Positions 3,899 to 5,279 of a stretch of 5,279 nucleotides of DNA are shown here, one piece after another. Both the position numbers and the translations under genes were made by a program. The notes beneath the pieces were generated by a model. The model made no database searches. It was given only the letters and a program-made list of their open reading frames with translations, and was not told the DNA's origin. Every line of letters begins with the position of its first letter. Within the stretch, counting starts at the first letter, position 1. Source of the DNA: an uncultured Oscillospiraceae bacterium (GTDB taxonomy: Bacteria; Bacillota; Clostridia; Oscillospirales; Acutalibacteraceae); NCBI GenBank assembly GCA_900555805.1, contig USMJ01000105.1, positions 1 to 5,279 on the forward strand. The letters run 5' to 3'.

Positions 3899-5279
3899 AT
3901 GAAGGGAATGACGAAAAAACAGAAGACGCTGCTGACAAAGATAATTGTCTCCGCTGTGTTGTACGCAGTGGGTTTGTTACTCCCGTTTGAAACAGCGAAG
4001 GTTATAATTTTCATCGCGGCCTACGCTGTTGTCGGATATTCGGTTATCATCAAAGCGGCGAAGAATATAGCCCACGGACAGGTATTTGACGAGAACTTCC
4101 TTATGCTCGTCGCCACGATCGGCGCGTTCGGCTTAAAGGATTTCGCCGAGGCTGTCGCGGTCATGCTGTTCTATCAGGTCGGCGAGCTGTTTGAAAGTGT
4201 AGCCGTCGGCAGATCGAGAGACTCCGTCAGTGAGCTTATAAATCTCGCTCCCGATTTCGCCAATAAAAAGGTCAACGGTGAGATCGTCGAGGTTATGCCC
4301 GAAGAGGTCGAGGTCGGCGACACGATAATCGTCAAAGCCGGCGAAAAGATCCCTCTTGACGGCAAAGTCGTCTCGGGTGAGACAACGATAGACACTTCCG
4401 CTCTCACAGGCGAAAGTATGCCGAGAGAATTAAAGGTCGGCGACGAAGCGCTCAGCGGATGCATAAACTTAGGCGGTACGATCGAGATAGAAGTCACAAA
4501 GGAATTCGAGGATTCCTGCGTCAGCAAGATCATGTATCTTATCGAAGAAGCTTCGAGCCAGAAAGCCAAGAGCGAAAGCTTTATCACAAAGTTCGCCAAG
4601 GTATACACGCCATGCGTTGTTGCGGCGGCGGTTCTCCTTGCGGTCGTTCCGACTATCTTCGGCGGAAACTTCACCGAGTGGCTTTCGAGGGCTCTCCTGT
4701 TCCTTGTTGTTTCCTGCCCCTGCGCTCTTGTCATATCTGTTCCGCTGACATTCTTCTGCGCTATCGGCAGAGCCTCCAAAAGCGGTATCCTTATAAAGGG
4801 CAGCAACTTCCTCGAGCTTCTGAGCAAGTCGAAGATAGCTGTTTTCGATAAGACGGGAACGCTCACAAAGGGCAAGTTCAGCGTTCAGAACGTCACGCCG
4901 AACAATGTCACAAAAGAAGAATTGACGGAGATCTGCGCTTATGCAGAGGGATATATTGACCACCCGATCGCTCAGTCGGTCAAGAGCGCGTACGGCAAAA
5001 AAATCGACCTCGACCGAGTTGAAAACACAACTCAGCTCACAGGCTTCGGCGTCAAGGCGACGGTCGACGGAAAAGAGGTCTATGTCGGAAACGCCAAACT
5101 CATGGAACAGCAGGGCGTCGAATTCACAAAGCTTGACAGCCCGTTCACGATACTCTACGCGGCGGTCGACGGCGTATATTACGGCTGCATCGAGATAGCC
5201 GACGAGGTCAAGGAACACAGCGCTCAGGCGATCAAAGAGCTCAAAGAGAGCGGCATCGAAAAGACGGTCATGCTCACGG
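3899..5279 (+). CDS. cadA: P1B-type heavy-metal exporting ATPase (Zn/Cd/Pb group), cut off by the window end
   Basis: This membrane pump couples ATP hydrolysis to export of divalent metal. The 460 residues present have no HMA domain. Two helices near the start (about 12-30 and 34-53) and two more (about 66-98) lead to the actuator domain with Thr170-Gly-Glu-Ser173. Two further helices follow, and the second holds the metal site Cys273-Pro-Cys275. The phosphorylation motif Asp317-Lys-Thr-Gly-Thr321 and the P1B hallmark His355-Pro356 are intact, as is Gly-Phe-Gly (382-384) of the nucleotide-binding domain. The frame ends at Val-Met-Leu-Thr, just where the Thr-Gly-Asp motif is expected. The Gly-Asp-Gly-x-Asn-Asp hinge and the last two helices lie beyond the window. 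The Cys-Pro-Cys motif, the ArsR sensor and the Asp-Cys-x-x-Cys partner favour Zn, Cd or Pb over copper. The ATG at 3899 has GAGGTGA five bases upstream. Confidence 0.93.
   Translation, partial: MKGMTKKQKTLLTKIIVSAVLYAVGLLLPFETAKVIIFIAAYAVVGYSVIIKAAKNIAHGQVFDENFLMLVATIGAFGLKDFAEAVAVMLFYQVGELFESVAVGRSRDSVSELINLAPDFANKKVNGEIVEVMPEEVEVGDTIIVKAGEKIPLDGKVVSGETTIDTSALTGESMPRELKVGDEALSGCINLGGTIEIEVTKEFEDSCVSKIMYLIEEASSQKAKSESFITKFAKVYTPCVVAAAVLLAVVPTIFGGNFTEWLSRALLFLVVSCPCALVISVPLTFFCAIGRASKSGILIKGSNFLELLSKSKIAVFDKTGTLTKGKFSVQNVTPNNVTKEELTEICAYAEGYIDHPIAQSVKSAYGKKIDLDRVENTTQLTGFGVKATVDGKEVYVGNAKLMEQQGVEFTKLDSPFTILYAAVDGVYYGCIEIADEVKEHSAQAIKELKESGIEKTVMLT

Noticed and set aside
4174..5218. Two long minus-strand frames opposite the metal ATPase
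   Set aside because: They lie antisense to a gene with every P-type ATPase motif, and their translations are low-complexity products of its codon pattern.

Overview
The window reads as a bacterial chromosome fragment, most likely from a gut- or rumen-type clostridium (Oscillospirales/Ruminococcus-like). The support is mixed: strong AAGGAGG-type ribosome binding sites, moderate GC with AT-rich intergenic spacers, a Thr/Pro-rich wall-spanning linker in a PknB-type membrane protein, and a clostridial ArsR / heavy-metal-associated protein / P1B-ATPase cluster. The taxonomic call is inference. All six complete genes end in TAA.

Left half, read leftwards (minus strand). A Cys-rich secreted protein of unknown family (294-890) has its own near-consensus promoter (931-959). 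Downstream lies a 36-codon gene (138-248) with a strong Shine-Dalgarno site, encoding a very aromatic amphipathic peptide. An intrinsic terminator at 76-106 closes this two-gene unit. Further right, a tandem DUF1508 (YegP-like) protein (2713-3105) is followed after one base by a membrane-anchored PknB-type protein (1029-2711). The kinase fold of the latter keeps its structural landmarks but has lost the HRD and DFG aspartates, so it looks like a pseudokinase with an extracellular C-terminal domain. A promoter for this pair is proposed at 3135-3163.

Right half, read rightwards (plus strand). A heavy-metal efflux operon has a perfect TTGACA-17-TATAAT promoter, followed at once by a perfect 8-bp inverted repeat with a 6-bp spacer that has the look of an ArsR/SmtB operator. 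It encodes an ArsR-family metal-sensing repressor, a stand-alone HMA metallochaperone-like protein and a P1B-type ATPase (Zn/Cd/Pb type) that runs off the window end. The repressor would bind the operator without metal. Zn, Cd or Pb would release it, the HMA protein would bind or deliver metal, and the ATPase would export it.

The repressor reading frame is broken by an in-frame TGA at 3359-3361, directly before an ATG. The first 24 codons are therefore separated from the DNA-binding body, together with an N-terminal Cys that probably serves as a metal ligand.

The points most worth a second look are the Cys-rich protein plus aromatic micropeptide unit, the DUF1508/pseudokinase pair, and the split ArsR gene. 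No RNA gene, insertion sequence, CRISPR array or attachment site was seen.
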